A stretch of 44,019 nt of DNA from Chloroflexota bacterium (GCA_021845945.1 JAJZRD010000007.1:1-44019); one strand, 5' to 3'. Counted from the first letter of the stretch, positions 16,227 to 24,786 are shown. Made by a program: numbers and translations. Notes: a model not told the origin generated them from the letters alone.

Positions 16227-17318
16227 TCACGGGACGATCACTGCCTTCATTGCCGATCGGTTCTCGACCGTCTCCAGGGCTCGGGTTGCCTCCGGCAGAG
16301 AGAACCGGTGGGTGACCAGGGCGGCGAAGGATGCCGGGTCCTGGGTGACCAGGCTCACAGCCTGGCGTAGATGACGGGTATCGCTGACCCATACCCCCTG
16401 GAGGTGGAGGTTCTTGCGGGCCAGGTCGCGGAATACCTCGAAGGGTACCATCCCGCGAGGCTCGGCGATGCCTGCCACGGCGTAGGCTCCCCCCACCCTA
16501 ATGATGGGTGGGGCTTCTTGGAAGGCTTCCACGGTCCCCGAGGCCTCGATGGCCAGGTCGACGCCTCGACCATTGGTCAAGTCCATTATCAGCGCCTGCC
16601 GCTCCTCCAGGTTCAGCTGTCTTCGGTTGACCAGGGTCGTGGCGCCGAAGCCGCGGCACAGCTCCAGCCGGCTGTCTGTGCCCCCGATGACGATGATCTG
16701 GCCTGCCCCGCCTGCCCTGGCAAAGGCCACCGCGAAGGCCCCCAGGGGGCCGACCCCCTGGATCAGCACCGTGTCACCCGGGTGGCAGGGGCACAGATCG
16801 AAGGCGTGGGCGGTGGTGGCACCGGAGCAGGAGGCGGCCACCAGCAGCTCGGGGCCCACCCCCGGGGGAGCCGGCAGGATGTCGGTGCCGGCATGGAGCA
16901 GCAGGTGGTCGGCATAGCAGCCGTTCAGGTGAGCGCCCTCGTCGAAGGATCGGTGGATGCCGTAGGCCCAGCGGGAAGGGCAGAGCGCCGGCTGCCGGGC
17001 GACTGCACACCAGTAGCAGTGGCCGCAGACTACGCCGCGGTTCCAGATGACCAGGTCGCCCGGGTGCAGCGTCAGGCCGTCCACCGTCTTCTTGGAGCCA
17101 CCGATCTCTACCACCTGTCCAACCCCCTCATGGCCCAGGGTGATGGGTAGCGGGGTGCGGGGGTCCTGTCCACGCCACATGTGGACGTCGGAGCCACAGA
17201 CCCCGGCGGCCAGGATCCGCACCAACACCTCGCCGGGGCGGAGCGTGGGGATAGGGACTTCCTTCAAGACCAGTGGTTCGTCGAAAGCCGTGACGACAGC
17301 GGCCTTGGCGGTGGTCAT
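16227..17318 (-). CDS. Zn-dependent medium-chain alcohol dehydrogenase, intact
   Basis: 363 residues. GVCGSDVHMW (catalytic Cys) and LGHEGVGQV provide catalytic zinc ligands; CGHCYWCAVARQPALC is the structural zinc site. The NAD loop VGPLGA (GxGxxG-like, about residue 205) is intact, unlike the dehydrogenase at 12670-13506. The start is set at the ATG at 17318, because GGAGG lies 6 nt before it but directly abuts the ATG at 17324. It likely oxidises a secondary hydroxyl of a polyol or cyclic alcohol. It leads the leftward operon and shares an operator with the acyl-CoA dehydrogenase operon on the other strand. Confidence 0.9.
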   Translation of the reverse strand: MTTAKAAVVTAFDEPLVLKEVPIPTLRPGEVLVRILAAGVCGSDVHMWRGQDPRTPLPITLGHEGVGQVVEIGGSKKTVDGLTLHPGDLVIWNRGVVCGHCYWCAVARQPALCPSRWAYGIHRSFDEGAHLNGCYADHLLLHAGTDILPAPPGVGPELLVAASCSGATTAHAFDLCPCHPGDTVLIQGVGPLGAFAVAFARAGGAGQIIVIGGTDSRLELCRGFGATTLVNRRQLNLEERQALIMDLTNGRGVDLAIEASGTVEAFQEAPPIIRVGGAYAVAGIAEPRGMVPFEVFRDLARKNLHLQGVWVSDTRHLRQAVSLVTQDPASFAALVTHRFSLPEATRALETVENRSAMKAVIVP

Positions 17319-17442
17319 CTTCATCCTCCAGCGTTGCTGAGTCCAATGAGTGATTCGGTGAGTCCGGGTGCCGGGGGTGGTGGGGCGCGGTGGGGGCTAT
17401 CGGCATTCTACGATCCCCACCCGAGTCTGAGCACCCTAGCAG

Positions 17443-17485
17443 GTGCATCATAGCAGTACAGGGTGTATAATGGCAACCGGTTTCC
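17443..17485. promoter_or_regulatory. Divergent promoter pair around one LacI-type operator
   Basis: The operator GGCAACCGGTTTCC (17472-17485) is an imperfect palindrome of the form GAAA-N-CG-N-TTTC. Rightward: a perfect TATAAT (17466-17471) directly abuts it, about 110 bp before the acyl-CoA dehydrogenase ATG, with a poor -35 (GTGCAT, 17443-17448). Leftward: TTGCCA (17476-17471) overlaps the operator and is followed at 18 nt by TATGAT (17452-17447), driving the Zn-dehydrogenase operon. A repressor bound here would block both directions. The same core, inverted, occurs at 31370-31383. Confidence 0.65.
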
Positions 17486-17581
17486 ATACCAGGGAATCAG
17501 TCGGGGGAGGCACGGCGGGGTGTCCTCCCCACCATTCACTTACCACAACCCACCCCCGAGCACCAAGGAGGATCGGCTGCC

Positions 17582-18736
17582 ATGGACTTCAACCCCACCG
17601 AAGTAGAAATAATGATCCGCGAGACGGCTCGACAGTTCGCTATCGAGCACGTGGAACCGAGGGCCAAGGAGATCGACGAGAAGGACGAGTTCTTCCCCGA
17701 TCTCATCGAGATCGCTGGCGATCTTGGGCTGCTGGGAATGGAACTCCCGGAGTCTGAAGGCGGTGCCGATTGCGGCACCCTGGCCGCAGTGATGAGCGGC
17801 GAGGAGATCGGGCGGGTGAGCGCGGCGGTCTGCAACGTCATCGGGGCCATCCGGCTCCATCTCAACCTCTTGAGCAAGTTCGGGAGTCCCGCTCAGAAGG
17901 AGCGTTGGATGGAGGCCCTGAGCAGCGGTCGCAAGATCGGGGGTTTCGCCATCACCGAACCCGGTTCCGGGTCCGACGTCTCCAGCATCAAGACCACGGC
18001 GGTGCGCCGCGGCGACCGGTGGGTGATCAACGGCCAGAAGATCTTCATCACCCTGGCCCCGGTTTCCGATATGATGATCGTCCTGACCTCGACGGATCCC
18101 TCCAAGGGCAGTCGCGGCCAGACCTGCTTCATCGTGGAGAAGGGTACGCCGGGCCTCACTGTGGGTCCCAAGGACCCCATGATGGGGCAGCACGGCGTCC
18201 CTATCAGCCAGCTCTTCTTCGACAACTGCGAGGTCCCTGCAGAGAACCTCTTCGGCGAGGAAGGTCAGGGATTCAAGATCATGATGGCGGGCCTAGATGG
18301 CACCCGCCTGGACATCGCTGCCCTCTCCCTGGGTATCTCGCAGGCAGCTTTCGAGCAGGCCGCTGCCTACGCCGCTACACGGCAGCAGTTCGGCCAGCCC
18401 ATCGGCAACTACCAGGGCATCGGCTTCATGCTGGCGGAGATGGCGACCGAGATCGACGCCGGGCGGCTTCTGATGTACCGGGCAGCACGCATGCGCGACG
18501 ACGGGATCCCCTTCACCAAGGAGGCCTCAATGGCGAAGTACTTCTGTGCTGACAACGCTATGCGCCACACCGTAAACGCTTTGCAGATCTTCGGCGGCTA
18601 TGGGTACAGCAAGGAGTACCCGCTCGAGAGATACGTGCGGGATGTGAAGGTCTGCCAGATCTACGATGGGACCTCGCAGATCCACCGCATGATCATCGCC
18701 CGAAAGATCTTGCAGGAGTTCAAAGAGCGCGTGTAA
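17582..18736 (+). CDS. Acyl-CoA dehydrogenase with Asp at the catalytic-base position
   Basis: 384 residues, standard length, three-domain acyl-CoA dehydrogenase. FAD/substrate motifs: GFAITEPGSGSDVSSIKTTA (about 120-140), INGQKIFIT, and RDVKVCQIYDGTSQIHRMI near the C-terminus. In medium- and short-chain enzymes the last motif is YEGTS with Glu as the catalytic base; here it is Asp362 (YDGTS). The alternative Glu of isovaleryl-type enzymes (LDxERL) is also absent (LDGTRL). From the literature, Asp at this position is known in cyclohex-1-ene-1-carboxyl-CoA-type dehydrogenases. First gene of an operon with a CoA-transferase and an enoyl-CoA hydratase; electrons would go to the EtfBA pair at 34.8-36.6 kb. 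GGAGG lies about 9 nt before the ATG. Confidence 0.92.
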   Translation: MDFNPTEVEIMIRETARQFAIEHVEPRAKEIDEKDEFFPDLIEIAGDLGLLGMELPESEGGADCGTLAAVMSGEEIGRVSAAVCNVIGAIRLHLNLLSKFGSPAQKERWMEALSSGRKIGGFAITEPGSGSDVSSIKTTAVRRGDRWVINGQKIFITLAPVSDMMIVLTSTDPSKGSRGQTCFIVEKGTPGLTVGPKDPMMGQHGVPISQLFFDNCEVPAENLFGEEGQGFKIMMAGLDGTRLDIAALSLGISQAAFEQAAAYAATRQQFGQPIGNYQGIGFMLAEMATEIDAGRLLMYRAARMRDDGIPFTKEASMAKYFCADNAMRHTVNALQIFGGYGYSKEYPLERYVRDVKVCQIYDGTSQIHRMIIARKILQEFKERV

Positions 18737-18815
18737 TTTGGGATGTCCAATAAGCCTTCCTGTGCCCACGTATCCGAATCGAGCGCAGGTGCTCGATGGG
18801 AGGTGAATGCAGATC

Positions 18816-20390
18816 ATGGCAAAGGTCATCGATCACACCGAAGCTGCGGCCCTGGTGCCCGAGGGGGCTACCATCTGGATCGGCGGTTCAGGCGGCGGCC
18901 ATGCCGTCCCCGAGAAGCTGATAGAGGGGCTGGAGCAGCGGTTCCTGGCCACCGGAAAACCCAGAGCCCTTAACATAATCAGCACGGTCGGCCTTGGCGA
19001 CTGGAAGGAGGCCGGCGTCGGCCGGCTGGCACACCCCGGGCTGGTGAACCGCCTGGTCTCTGGCACCTTCAGCAACTGTCCCAAGATGGGGCAGCTGGCT
19101 CTGCAGGGGGAGATCGAGGCTTACACTTTTCCGATGGGGGTCATGTCCCAGCTCTCCCGAGAGATGGCCGCCGGGCGTCCCGGGTTGATCACCCACGTTG
19201 GGCTGCACAGCTTCGTCGATCCCCGACTGGAGGGGGGCCGCCAGGGTACTCGCCGCGGCCCGGATCTGGTGGAGGTCATTCGACTGGCGGGGCGGGAGTG
19301 GCTCTTCTACGAGGGCTACGATCTGGATGTGGCCTTCATCCGCGCCACCACCGCCGATGAGAAGGGCAACCTCACCATGGAGAAGGAGCCGATCTTCGCG
19401 GAGAACCTTTCCATCGCCCAGGCGGCCCACCGTCGGGGTGGAACAGTGGTGGCGCAGGTGGAGCGTCTTGCTAAAGTGGGCACTCTACCGGGCAAGCAGG
19501 TGAAGGTGCCGGGCATCCTGGTGGACTACGTGGTGGTGGATCCTGATCCCTGGCAGACCTACGTGGTCAAGTATGATCCCGCCTATGCTGGGGAGATGCG
19601 TAAGCCTGACGCGGACATCCCAGTCCTTCCGATGGACATCCGGAAGGTGGTGGCGCGGCGGGCGAGCATGGAGCTAAGACCCAGGGCCGTCGTCAACCTC
19701 GGCTTCGGCATGGCCAACGGGATTGCCTTTGTAGCGGCCGAGGAGGGGATCTACCAGGAAGTGACCCTGACGGTGGAGCAGGGGCTCATCGGTGGTGTGC
19801 CGGCCCTTGGCAATGACTCCGGCGCGGCAACCAACTACGAGGCAATGATCGATACGCCCTACCAGTTCGACTTCTACGATGGCGGTGGGCTGGATCTAGC
19901 CTTCCTGTCCTTTGCCGAGGTGGATTCCCATGGCAACGTCAACGTGAGCAAGTTCCGTGATGGCGTTACTGGCCCCGGTGGCTTCACGAACATCGCCCAG
20001 AATGCCAAGCGGGTGTTCTTCTTGGGCAGCCTCACGGCTGGAGAGGCCGAGCTAAGGTTGACCGGCCGAGGAATCGAGGTGGTGAAGGAGGGAAACCTGC
20101 GGAAGTTCGTGCCCGAGGTTCAACAGGTGACCTGGTCCGGACCCTTCGCCATGAGGCAGGGGCAGCCGGCCCGCTTCATCACCGAGCGAGCGGTGTTCGA
20201 TCTAACCTCGGACGGCATGGTTCTGATCGAGGTGGCCGAGGGCATCGATATTCAGCGGGACGTCCTCGATCAGATTCCGTTCCCTGTGTTGATCCCCGGG
20301 GAGCCTGCAAAGATGGATCCTCGCATTTTCGCCCCCGAGCCGATGGGGCTGCGGGAAGATCCGATGTGGCGAGGAGAGGGCAAACGATGA
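18816..20390 (+). CDS. Family I CoA-transferase (fused alpha-beta), paralog 1
   Basis: About 524 residues, alpha and beta halves in one chain, like acetate/propionate CoA-transferase YdiF/Pct. The catalytic Glu lies in LTVEQGLIGG in the beta half, and MANGIAF/GGGLDLAF/GNVNVSKF are conserved around it. GWFGGG-like phosphate-binding glycines appear as IWIGGSGGGHAVPE near the start. It would transfer CoA from acetyl- or succinyl-CoA to the pathway acid, activating it without ATP. Start choice: ATG 18816 (MAKVIDHTEA) or ATG 18807; GGGAGG (18798-18803) fits neither perfectly. About half-identical to the paralog at 32648-34249. Confidence 0.92.
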   Translation: MAKVIDHTEAAALVPEGATIWIGGSGGGHAVPEKLIEGLEQRFLATGKPRALNIISTVGLGDWKEAGVGRLAHPGLVNRLVSGTFSNCPKMGQLALQGEIEAYTFPMGVMSQLSREMAAGRPGLITHVGLHSFVDPRLEGGRQGTRRGPDLVEVIRLAGREWLFYEGYDLDVAFIRATTADEKGNLTMEKEPIFAENLSIAQAAHRRGGTVVAQVERLAKVGTLPGKQVKVPGILVDYVVVDPDPWQTYVVKYDPAYAGEMRKPDADIPVLPMDIRKVVARRASMELRPRAVVNLGFGMANGIAFVAAEEGIYQEVTLTVEQGLIGGVPALGNDSGAATNYEAMIDTPYQFDFYDGGGLDLAFLSFAEVDSHGNVNVSKFRDGVTGPGGFTNIAQNAKRVFFLGSLTAGEAELRLTGRGIEVVKEGNLRKFVPEVQQVTWSGPFAMRQGQPARFITERAVFDLTSDGMVLIEVAEGIDIQRDVLDQIPFPVLIPGEPAKMDPRIFAPEPMGLREDPMWRGEGKR

Positions 20391-21169
20391 GAGAGCTGGT
20401 TAACTGGACCCTAGACAATGGGGTGGCCACCCTGGTCCTCAACAACCCTCCGGTCAACCTGGTGACGCTCCAGCTAACACGGGAGTTGGGCGAGTGTCTG
20501 GCCGAGCTAGCCGCCGACCCGGCGGTGCGGGTGGTAGTGGTGACGGGGGCGGGCAGCAAGGCCTTCTGCGCGGGTTCCGACATAAGGGAGTTCATCCAGC
20601 TGATGGACCCCGTCGTGGCGATAGACAAGAAGATGACCAAAGAAAACCTGGTATATGATGCTCTGGATAACCTGCCCAAGCCGACCATCGCGGCCATCAA
20701 TGGTCTTGCTCTTGGTGGGGGAGCTGAGCTTTCCCTCTGCTGCGATCTTCGAGTAATGGACGAGGGCACCAAGATCGGTTTTCCCGAGTGCAAGCTGGGG
20801 GTGTTTCCCGGCAGCGGCGGCACCCAGCGACTGCCGAGATTGGTTGGCGAATCGCTGGCGAAGGAGCTGATGTATACCGGGGACTTCATCGGTGCGCAAC
20901 GGGCCTACGAGATCGGACTGATCAACCGGGTCGCTCCGGCAGCCCAGGCCCTCGCCGTCGCTCAGGAGTTGGCCTCCACCATCGCCCAGCGCTCCGGAGT
21001 GGCTATGGAATGCATCAAGAGGGCCGTGGATTACGGCCTCATGGCGGGCTTCGCCGAGGGGCAGGCCTACGCCCTGCAGCTGACGGGCAAGGCCTTTGGC
21101 GGCGAGGACATCAAGGAAGGGGTGCAGGCCTTCCTTGACAAGCGGCCGCCCAAGTTCGTGCACAGGTAG
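20387..21169 (+). CDS. Enoyl-CoA hydratase/isomerase (crotonase family)
   Basis: 260 residues. The ATG at 20387 overlaps the CoA-transferase stop (ATGA) and AGGAGAGG lies just upstream, so the longer GTG start at 20366 is rejected. Oxyanion-hole motifs AFCAGSDI and NGLALGGGAELSLCCD are present. Both hydratase glutamates are present: PECKLGVFPGSGGTQRLPR (Glu144 equivalent) and VGESLAKELMYTG (Glu164 equivalent), so true hydration is expected rather than isomerisation only. It acts after the acyl-CoA dehydrogenase of the same operon. Confidence 0.92.
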   Translation: MRELVNWTLDNGVATLVLNNPPVNLVTLQLTRELGECLAELAADPAVRVVVVTGAGSKAFCAGSDIREFIQLMDPVVAIDKKMTKENLVYDALDNLPKPTIAAINGLALGGGAELSLCCDLRVMDEGTKIGFPECKLGVFPGSGGTQRLPRLVGESLAKELMYTGDFIGAQRAYEIGLINRVAPAAQALAVAQELASTIAQRSGVAMECIKRAVDYGLMAGFAEGQAYALQLTGKAFGGEDIKEGVQAFLDKRPPKFVHR

Positions 21170-21182
21170 GTTGTTGGTCTCA

Positions 21183-21208
21183 TGGGGGCGACCGACCGGC
21201 CGCCCCCA
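21183..21208. terminator. Hairpin between convergent genes
   Basis: TGGGGGCG (21183-21190) and CGCCCCCA (21201-21208) form an 8-bp GC stem with a 10-nt loop in the 48-bp gap between the convergent hydratase and aroE-like genes. There is no T run, so termination would be inefficient or need a factor. Confidence 0.45.
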
Positions 21209-21217
21209 CTCAATCTG

Positions 21218-22114
21218 CTAGTGCCTCTCCCTCATCTGGGCCTCGCGACCCCGGCGTAGGGCGTCGTCCATCACACTGAAGTCGGGATCCACCCCTGTCC
21301 AGAACTTGAAGGCGTCCACTGCCTGGTGCAGCAGCATCAAGTGTCCGCTTGCCGCCACGGCCCCCGCACGCTCTGCCCTTTGGAGAAGCAGCGTCTTGGG
21401 CGGAGAGTAGATCATGTCCGCCACGCCGCAGCCAGCAGGTATCTCCACCTCCTCCGGAACTGGACACTCCTGGTCGTTGGGGCTCATCCCCACCGATGTG
21501 GTGTTTACCAGCAGGTCGGCATCGCGGAGGTGGGTTTCCAGGGTCTCCGGCGTGAGGGTCAGCGCCTGGCATCGACACTGTCCGTGGAACGCCTCCATCG
21601 ACCGCAGCAGTTCCTCACCCCTGCTTACCGTGCGGTTGAGCACCACTACCTCTCGTGCCACCTGAAGCAGCGCGTACAGTCCCGCCCGCGCCGCCCCTCC
21701 GGCGCCCAGCATGACCGCCTTCATGCCGGGTCGGTACAGCCCGTTCAACTCCAACATCCTGCGGAAGCCGGTAGCGTCGGTGTTTGTGCCTATCCAACGG
21801 CCATCGCGGTTGACGACGGTGTTGACGGCGCCGATGGCACGGGCCTCCTCGGTGAGTTCATCCAACAGAGGGATGACGGTCTGCTTGTGAGGCGAGGTGA
21901 GCGTAATGCCGGCGAAGTCAAGAACCCGGAGGCCGCGGACCGCCGTTTCGATATCGCCGGGCTTCACGTCCAGGGCCAGGTAGACGTAGTCCAGACCGGC
22001 CGCGGCGAAGGCCGCGTTGTGGATCCAGGGGGAAAGGGAGTGATGGATGGGATATCCCAGGATTGCGATGGGCCTCGTGTGGCCCGTGACCCTCGGTAGA
22101 TCGCGATGCTGCAT
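21218..22114 (-). CDS. AroE-family shikimate/quinate-type dehydrogenase, paralog 2
   Basis: 298 residues. The N-terminal motif GYPIHHSLSPWIHNAAF keeps both shikimate-binding serines. The catalytic region is GITLTSPHK with Lys77, but the usual Asn of NVTIPHK is Thr71; Asp113 is in GTNTDATGF. The nucleotide loop is GAGGAARAG. The C-terminal GHLMLLHQAVDAFKFWTG is a variant of GLGMLVHQGAEAF. Last gene of the TRAP2-SDR-aroE operon, 24 bp after the SDR. A second AroE in the same catabolic island, again without biosynthetic neighbours, supports a role in degrading a cyclic hydroxy acid. Confidence 0.85.
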   Translation of the reverse strand: MQHRDLPRVTGHTRPIAILGYPIHHSLSPWIHNAAFAAAGLDYVYLALDVKPGDIETAVRGLRVLDFAGITLTSPHKQTVIPLLDELTEEARAIGAVNTVVNRDGRWIGTNTDATGFRRMLELNGLYRPGMKAVMLGAGGAARAGLYALLQVAREVVVLNRTVSRGEELLRSMEAFHGQCRCQALTLTPETLETHLRDADLLVNTTSVGMSPNDQECPVPEEVEIPAGCGVADMIYSPPKTLLLQRAERAGAVAASGHLMLLHQAVDAFKFWTGVDPDFSVMDDALRRGREAQMRERH

Positions 22115-22138
22115 TCTCGTACCTCCAAGACGTGAGCC

Positions 22139-22888
22139 CTACGGTTGGTACTTGCCGCCGTCGACGAAAATGGTCTGGCCCGCGATGAAGGTCGCGTAGT
22201 CCGAGGCCAGGAAGGCGGCCAACCCGGCCACGTCTTCAGGCCGGCCGATGCGACCGACCGGGGCCGGCACCCTCAGTCGTGCCTGAACCTCGGGCGGGAG
22301 TCTGTCGATCATGTCGGTCTCGGTCACCCCTGGGGCGATGGCGTTCACCCGGATGCCATAGGGCGCCAGGTCCTTCCCCAGGGATCTGGTGAAGCCCTGC
22401 ACTCCACTCTTGCTCGCCGCGTAGGCCGCACCGGAGCCTCCCCCGGTGGAGATGACGTTGGAGGCGATGTTGACGATGGCGCCACCCCCTCGCTCCCGCA
22501 TGACCATGGCGGCGGGCTTGGTGACGTTGTAGAGGGCGGTGAGGTTGGTGGTGATCACCCGGTTCCACACCTCCGGAGGCATCTCGAAGATGCTCTGGGG
22601 GCCGATGTTGATGCCGGCGTTGTTCACCAGCACGTCCAGTCCTCCGAGCTGCTCCACCACTCGTCGCACCATCGCCGCCGCCTGATCGTAGTCTCCCAGA
22701 TTGGCCTTGAACAGCCCCACGTCGATCCCCTGGGATCGCATCTCCGCAGCTAGCTGCTCGGCGGCCTCGTCGTTGCGTGCATAGTTCACCGCCACCCGGG
22801 CTCCCAACTGCCCAAAGAGGAGTGAGATCCCCTTGCCGATGCCGCGAGATCCGCCAGTCACCAGCACTACTTTGCCGTCGAATCGCAT
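22139..22888 (-). CDS. Short-chain dehydrogenase/reductase (FabG-like)
   Basis: 249 residues, classical SDR. TGGSRGIG (residues 11-18) binds NAD(P); NNAG; catalytic Ser 13 residues before the Tyr in AAYAASK (Y-x3-K); and RVNAIAPG, then ...FVDGGKYQP at the end. It oxidises or reduces a secondary alcohol/ketone, for example a 3-hydroxyacyl-CoA or a ring hydroxyl; the substrate cannot be read from sequence. It lies between TRAP transporter 2 and the second AroE. Confidence 0.9.
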   Translation of the reverse strand: MRFDGKVVLVTGGSRGIGKGISLLFGQLGARVAVNYARNDEAAEQLAAEMRSQGIDVGLFKANLGDYDQAAAMVRRVVEQLGGLDVLVNNAGINIGPQSIFEMPPEVWNRVITTNLTALYNVTKPAAMVMRERGGGAIVNIASNVISTGGGSGAAYAASKSGVQGFTRSLGKDLAPYGIRVNAIAPGVTETDMIDRLPPEVQARLRVPAPVGRIGRPEDVAGLAAFLASDYATFIAGQTIFVDGGKYQP

Positions 22889-22918
22889 GGTATTCGATTC
22901 CTCCCGGTCCTCTCGAAA

Positions 22919-22948
22919 GTATAGGAGCGGCTCTCGAACCGCCCCTAC
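22919..22948. repeat. Short GTAGGGGCGG palindrome
   Basis: GTATAGGAGCGGCT / GAACCGCCCCTAC with a small TCTC loop, between dctM 2 and the SDR gene. A reduced relative of the GTAGGG-ended repeats. Confidence 0.65.
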
Positions 22949-22976
22949 AAGATGGCTGCCGTTTAGATGGCCGGTC

Positions 22977-24260
22977 CTACCGCGTGTATCCCGTAAGCCT
23001 AGGGATGAACAGCGTCAGATCCGGCCAGTAGGTGACCACCAAGAGCACGAAGATCATCATCGTTAGGAATGGCATCAAGGGTTTGAAGAGATCCTCCAGG
23101 GTGGTCTTGCCGATGCTGGCCGCGACGTAGAGGCAGGTGCCTACAGGCGGGGTGATGAAGCCGATCCCCAGGTTCATCACCAGCACTGTGCCGAAGTGGA
23201 TCGGGTCGATGCCGAGCTTCGTGGCCACTGGGAACAAGATGGGAACCAGGATGATGATGGCCGGTGTGGCATCCATGAAGGTCCCCACAAACAAGAACAG
23301 GATGTTGACCATTAGCATGAAGACCCAGGGCGACGTGGAGATCGAAAGCATCCCCTGGGCGATCATCTGCGGGATCTGTTGGGTGGCCAAGATCCAGGCG
23401 AAAGTGCTGGACATCCCCACCAACAGCATGACCACGCCGGTGAGCTTCGCCGAGTTCACCAGGATCATCGGGATGTCCTTCAGGTGAAGCTCACGGTACA
23501 CGACCATCGAGAGGACGGCACCGTAGACCACGGCAACCACCGCCGACTCTGTAGCCGTGAAGACGCCCGAGAGGATTCCTCCCAGGATGATGAGCGGCAT
23601 GATCAGCGGCGGGATCGCATCCCATACCGCCTTGCCCATCCCCCCGCAGGCCGCCTTTGGCTCACTGGGCAGGTTGTCGCGCCGCGCTACGATGTAGACC
23701 ATCACCATCAGGGCGAGCCCCATCAGGGCGCCGGGCATGAAACCAGCGGCGAAGAGGTAGCCCACCGAGACGTTGGCGGTGAGGGCGAAGATGATCATGG
23801 TGATGCACGGCGGGATCAGAATGCCCATGCCGCCCGCGCATGCCACGATGGCCGTCGACAGATTGCGCGGATAGCCGCGCTTCACCATGGACGGGATCAT
23901 GATAGAGCCGATGGCAGCCGTGTCGGCGGCGGAGGATCCGGAGATGCCGGAGAAGAAGATGGTGGCAACGATCACCACCATGCCCAGCCCACCCTTGATG
24001 TGGCCGACCAGGACACTGGCCAATTTCACCAGCCGAGCGGAGATGCCGCCGGTCTCCATGAAGCCGCCTGCCAGTATGAAGAAGGGCACAGCCAGCAGGG
24101 GAAAGGAGTCCAGGCCGGTAAACATCTTCTGGGCGAGGATCGTGAGGGGTATGCCTCCCTTGTAGATCATGGCCAGCAGAGAGGAGAGCCCCAGAGAGAG
24201 TGAGATGGGCAGGGAGAGCAGTATCAGGACTATGAAAGCGAGGAACAGAACTATGGCCAT
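22977..24260 (-). CDS. dctM: TRAP transporter large permease (DctM), system 2
   Basis: 427 residues with about 12 membrane segments and DctM motifs (VPFFILAGGFMETGGISARL; FFSGISGSSAADTAAIGSIM; ITPPVGTCLYVAASIG). It begins 10 bp after the dctQ stop. Operon order: dctP-dctQ-dctM-SDR-aroE-like. The substrate is presumably a carboxylate matched to the SDR/AroE pair, which is an inference. Confidence 0.93.
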   Translation of the reverse strand: MAIVLFLAFIVLILLSLPISLSLGLSSLLAMIYKGGIPLTILAQKMFTGLDSFPLLAVPFFILAGGFMETGGISARLVKLASVLVGHIKGGLGMVVIVATIFFSGISGSSAADTAAIGSIMIPSMVKRGYPRNLSTAIVACAGGMGILIPPCITMIIFALTANVSVGYLFAAGFMPGALMGLALMVMVYIVARRDNLPSEPKAACGGMGKAVWDAIPPLIMPLIILGGILSGVFTATESAVVAVVYGAVLSMVVYRELHLKDIPMILVNSAKLTGVVMLLVGMSSTFAWILATQQIPQMIAQGMLSISTSPWVFMLMVNILFLFVGTFMDATPAIIILVPILFPVATKLGIDPIHFGTVLVMNLGIGFITPPVGTCLYVAASIGKTTLEDLFKPLMPFLTMMIFVLLVVTYWPDLTLFIPRLTGYTR

Positions 24261-24270
24261 TCCCTTCCCC

Positions 24271-24786
24271 CTATTCCAGCATTTGGCTCAGGGAAGGCAA
24301 CCCCTCGCCTTCCTCAGCTGTATCTTTGTCAGACCAATGGGTGATCAGGTCTGTCCAGGTGAAGATGAGCATCAGGAGGCCGCTCAGAGGAATGGCGAGA
24401 TACGGGTAGGTCATCTTTACCCCGATAGCGGGGGATTCCTGGTTCTGGTTCAGCACTACCAGACCCCAACCCTCGGCAATCATGATGTAGAAGACGGAGC
24501 TTGCGCCCAGAGCGATCAGGATGGTCGCCGCCTTCTGCACCGGCGCGGGCAGCTTACTGACCGCCAGCGTGACAGCGAAGTGGGCTCGATCCCTGGCGCC
24601 CAGGGAAGCACCCAAGAGGGAGACCCAGATGAAGAGGAAGCGCGCGCTCTCCTCGGCCCAGGCCAGTGGCTGGAGGAGGAAGTATCGGAAAACCACCTGC
24701 AGGAAGACGACTACGACCATCACGCATAGGAATGCCGCCGCTAACGCGGCGGTAGCGGTCCAAAGCCAATTCGTTAGGGTCTTGAT
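24271..24786 (-). CDS. dctQ: TRAP transporter small permease (DctQ), system 2; unusual start
   Basis: About 171 residues, four membrane spans, with PLAWAEESARFLFIWVSLLG and GASLGARDRAHF. No ATG, GTG or TTG lies in frame near the expected N-terminus. GGAGG lies 6 nt before an ATC at 24786, giving (M)KTLTNWLWTATAALAA, exactly where DctQ proteins begin. The only conventional in-frame start close by is a GTG at 24840 inside the palindrome 24819-24857, which would add 18 residues of repeat-encoded sequence. Either an ATC initiator is used, or the start has been mutated, or the repeat insertion supplied a new start. Confidence 0.85.
   Translation of the reverse strand: MKTLTNWLWTATAALAAAFLCVMVVVVFLQVVFRYFLLQPLAWAEESARFLFIWVSLLGASLGARDRAHFAVTLAVSKLPAPVQKAATILIALGASSVFYIMIAEGWGLVVLNQNQESPAIGVKMTYPYLAIPLSGLLMLIFTWTDLITHWSDKDTAEEGEGLPSLSQMLE

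Noticed and set aside
14115..16370. 751-codon open frame on the plus strand
   Set aside because: Antisense to the dehydratase and AroE genes, which have complete family motifs; composition is that of a shadow frame.
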